From Bacteroidia bacterium (GTDB lineage Bacteria; Bacteroidota; Bacteroidia; Cytophagales; Cyclobacteriaceae), in NCBI GenBank assembly GCA_025356795.1, contig JANXRR010000367.1, positions 1-9,050 on the forward strand: 9,050 nucleotides of DNA. Reading direction: 5' to 3'. The position numbers and the translations under genes were made by a program. Below, piece after piece: positions 8,229 to 9,050 of this stretch; position 1 is the first letter of the stretch; each line of letters begins with the position of its first letter. The notes under the pieces were generated by a model. The model saw only the letters and a program-made list of their open reading frames with translations. It was not told the origin of the DNA and ran no database searches.

Positions 8229-8515
8229 TTCTTAAGATTTTTATTAGCGATTTTCATTGCCTCATAAGCTATTTTCGGTTCCTCAACTATGGTTGATTCA
8301 ATTTTGTCGGCCAACCAAAGGGTTAATAATTCTTCTTCATCTGCTTTAAGGAAACTTGCAATACTTATGACTTGTTGCTTGGATGCATTTCTTTCGCCTC
8401 TCTCTATTTTACTCATTAAGGCTGTGTCAACTTCTAAGTGTGCGGCAACTTGTCGCAAGAGAAGGGATTTCTTTTCACGGAGTTCCCTGATTTTTTGTCC
8501 CAAGTGATTTACCAT
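8225..8515 (-). CDS. XRE-family helix-turn-helix transcriptional regulator
   Basis: This 96-residue protein is a small Cro/CI-type DNA-binding regulator. Residues about 4-64 give the full XRE pattern: LGQKIRELREKKSLLLRQVA (helices 1-2), AAHLEVDTALMSKIERGER (recognition region with the S-KIE-GER signature), then ASKQQVISIASFLKADEEELL. A short charged tail of about 30 residues follows. There is no separate sensor domain. It is the first gene of the operon and its stop overlaps the helicase start by 4 bp (ATGA). That position fits control of a restriction-modification-like locus, similar in role to the C proteins of R-M systems. Inverted and direct TTGAC/GTCAA half-sites just upstream are the likely target for autoregulation. 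Starting at the ATG at 8515 keeps the whole HTH domain. No clear Shine-Dalgarno sequence precedes it, which is usual in Bacteroidota. Confidence 0.93.
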   Translation of the reverse strand: MVNHLGQKIRELREKKSLLLRQVAAHLEVDTALMSKIERGERNASKQQVISIASFLKADEEELLTLWLADKIESTIVEEPKIAYEAMKIANKNLKK

Positions 8516-8521
8516 TTGTGG

Positions 8522-8556
8522 TATTTAGATTGACTTGTCAAATATTGTCAAATCTA
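8522..8556 (-). promoter_or_regulatory. Putative operon promoter
   Basis: Read on the minus strand, TAGATTTG (8556-8549) matches the Bacteroidota -7 consensus TAnnTTTG, but I find no good TTG at the -33 position. It would give a leader of roughly 28 bases. A second reading is sigma70-like: TTGACA (8551-8546), an 18-base gap and TAAATA (8527-8522). That would put the transcription start almost on the ATG and give a leaderless mRNA. The first reading suits the taxon better. No start site is proven. Confidence 0.45.
8530..8551. promoter_or_regulatory. Candidate operator for the XRE regulator
   Basis: TTGAC (8530-8534) and GTCAA (8537-8541) form a perfect 5-bp inverted repeat with a 2-base spacer. 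A further GTCAA (8547-8551) lies exactly 10 bases on, one helical turn, in direct repeat as TTGTCAAAT. The sites overlap either reading of the promoter and end 15 bases before the regulator's start codon, so binding there could block transcription. Confidence 0.45.
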
Positions 8557-8586
8557 ATAAATAATGTTGAATCTTTTGCGGGTGGG

Positions 8587-8645
8587 ATTGGCTCTTTTGC
8601 TTGCTTTGGTTGTGGGCGGGATGTGTGGCAAGCAAATGTGCCAAT
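8587..8645. repeat. Type A hairpin repeat, copy 3, upstream of the operon
   Basis: Left arm 8587-8604 (ATTGGCTCTTTTGCTTGC) pairs with right arm 8628-8645 (GCAAGCAAATGTGCCAAT) at 16 of 18 positions around a 23-base loop that starts TTTGGTTGTGGGC. The loop is nearly that of the copy at 373-431, and the right arm is identical to that of the copy at 1-38. It lies about 70 bases upstream of the first operon gene, so the operon has one type A hairpin at each end in the same orientation. Confidence 0.78.
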
Positions 8646-8831
8646 GGCGTGGGTTTCGGAGGAGAATCTTTTTAAAAAAGCGGAGGGTCGGCTGTATTAG
8701 TTTTTAGTCTGTCCCACGTTTAATTTTTTCAAAGTCCAAGTTATCCCGAAGCCGTTCACTTGGCCCCGTGGGAAATCTTTGTTAGTAAGTCGTCAGCCGT
8801 TTTGTTTGAAAACCAATTTGTCCTGACCCTA
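8646..8831. other. Intergenic stretch between hairpin A3 and repeat B
   Basis: No gene is convincing here. CTGTCCCACG at 8709-8718 is one of four copies of that 10-base pattern in the flanks. TCCCACG (8712-8718) and CGTGGGA (8767-8773) form a perfect 7-bp inverted repeat about 48 bases apart, which is too weak alone to call a structure. Confidence 0.4.
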
Positions 8832-8972
8832 TGGCTGGCTACGTTTATGTATGAAACGTGGCTGGGCTTTCGAAGCGCGTCACTGTCCCACGACACCAAA
8901 CGTAATTTAAAAAACTAAACTACAAATTTACACTGAACCCCAGCCATGTTTTATACATTTTGTTGTGGCCAG
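8832..8972 (+). repeat. Type B long imperfect inverted repeat, copy 2
   Basis: Bases 8847-8866 (ATGTATGAAACGTGGCTGGG) pair with 8939-8958 at 18 of 20 positions. After an internal loop the outer CTGGC (8835-8839) pairs with GCCAG (8968-8972). The interior holds TTCGAAGC (8869-8876), CTGTCCCACG (8883-8892) and ACCAAAC, then an A/T-rich tract. The right arm ends in CATTTTGTTG, as in the copy at about 72-243. Arm sequences differ between the two copies, yet pairing and layout are kept. Confidence 0.62.
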
Positions 8973-9050
8973 TTGGGCTTCTTATTTAATTGTCAGTCGT
9001 ATCTTATTTTTTGTCGATTAGCATAAAGTCTGTCCGCCTGTTGAGTACAA

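Noticed and set aside
450..8515. Complete DISARM or BREX system
   Set aside because: No separate DrmA-like helicase or DrmB (DUF1998) gene is present, and no BrxC, PglZ or BrxL gene is present. Only the methylase and helicase/PLD parts are comparable.
8518..8700. Short plus-strand open frame upstream of the operon
   Set aside because: It runs across the promoter and hairpin A3, has no protein-like composition and shares its peptide with the left repeat.
1..9050. CRISPR array, tRNA or transposase
   Set aside because: No regularly spaced short repeats, cloverleaf or transposase or integrase motifs were seen on either strand.

Overview
This window most likely comes from a member of the Bacteroidota. 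The genes are AT-rich, there is little Shine-Dalgarno sequence ahead of the starts, and a TAnnTTTG-type -7 element lies upstream of the first gene of the operon. No ribosomal, tRNA or housekeeping gene is present, so a finer assignment is not possible.

The centre (about 450-8515) is one four-gene operon on the minus strand. In order of transcription it holds a small XRE-family helix-turn-helix regulator (8515-8225), a 1167-residue fusion of an N-terminal phospholipase-D-like (HKD) domain to a SNF2-type helicase (8228-4725), a 1130-residue Eco57I/COG1002-type adenine-N6 DNA methyltransferase (4728-1336), and an unrecognised 285-residue protein with a probable winged helix (1307-450). The first three genes are joined by two identical 4-bp ATGA stop/start overlaps. 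The fourth follows after 28 bp. This is the layout of a restriction-modification-like anti-phage locus: the methyltransferase would mark self DNA, the PLD-helicase would translocate along and cut unmarked DNA, and the XRE protein would control expression. It resembles the gene content of DISARM (SNF2 helicase, adenine methylase, PLD protein), but it has no separate DrmA- or DrmB-like gene and the PLD domain is fused to the helicase.

The flanks (1-449 and 8516-9050) hold no convincing gene. They carry two kinds of structured repeat. Type A is a long hairpin with a conserved loop, starting TTTGGYTGTGGGC, and a stem whose sequence varies while pairing is kept. Copies are at 1-38 (cut by the window edge), 373-431 and 8587-8645. 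Type B is a longer imperfect inverted repeat with an internal CTGTCCCnCG...ACCAAAC block, ending in CATTTTGTTG. Copies are at about 72-243 and 8832-8972. Type A copies sit directly at both ends of the operon, and A-B pairs lie on both outer sides, so the operon looks like cargo placed in an array of these repeats. What the repeats do cannot be told from this window.
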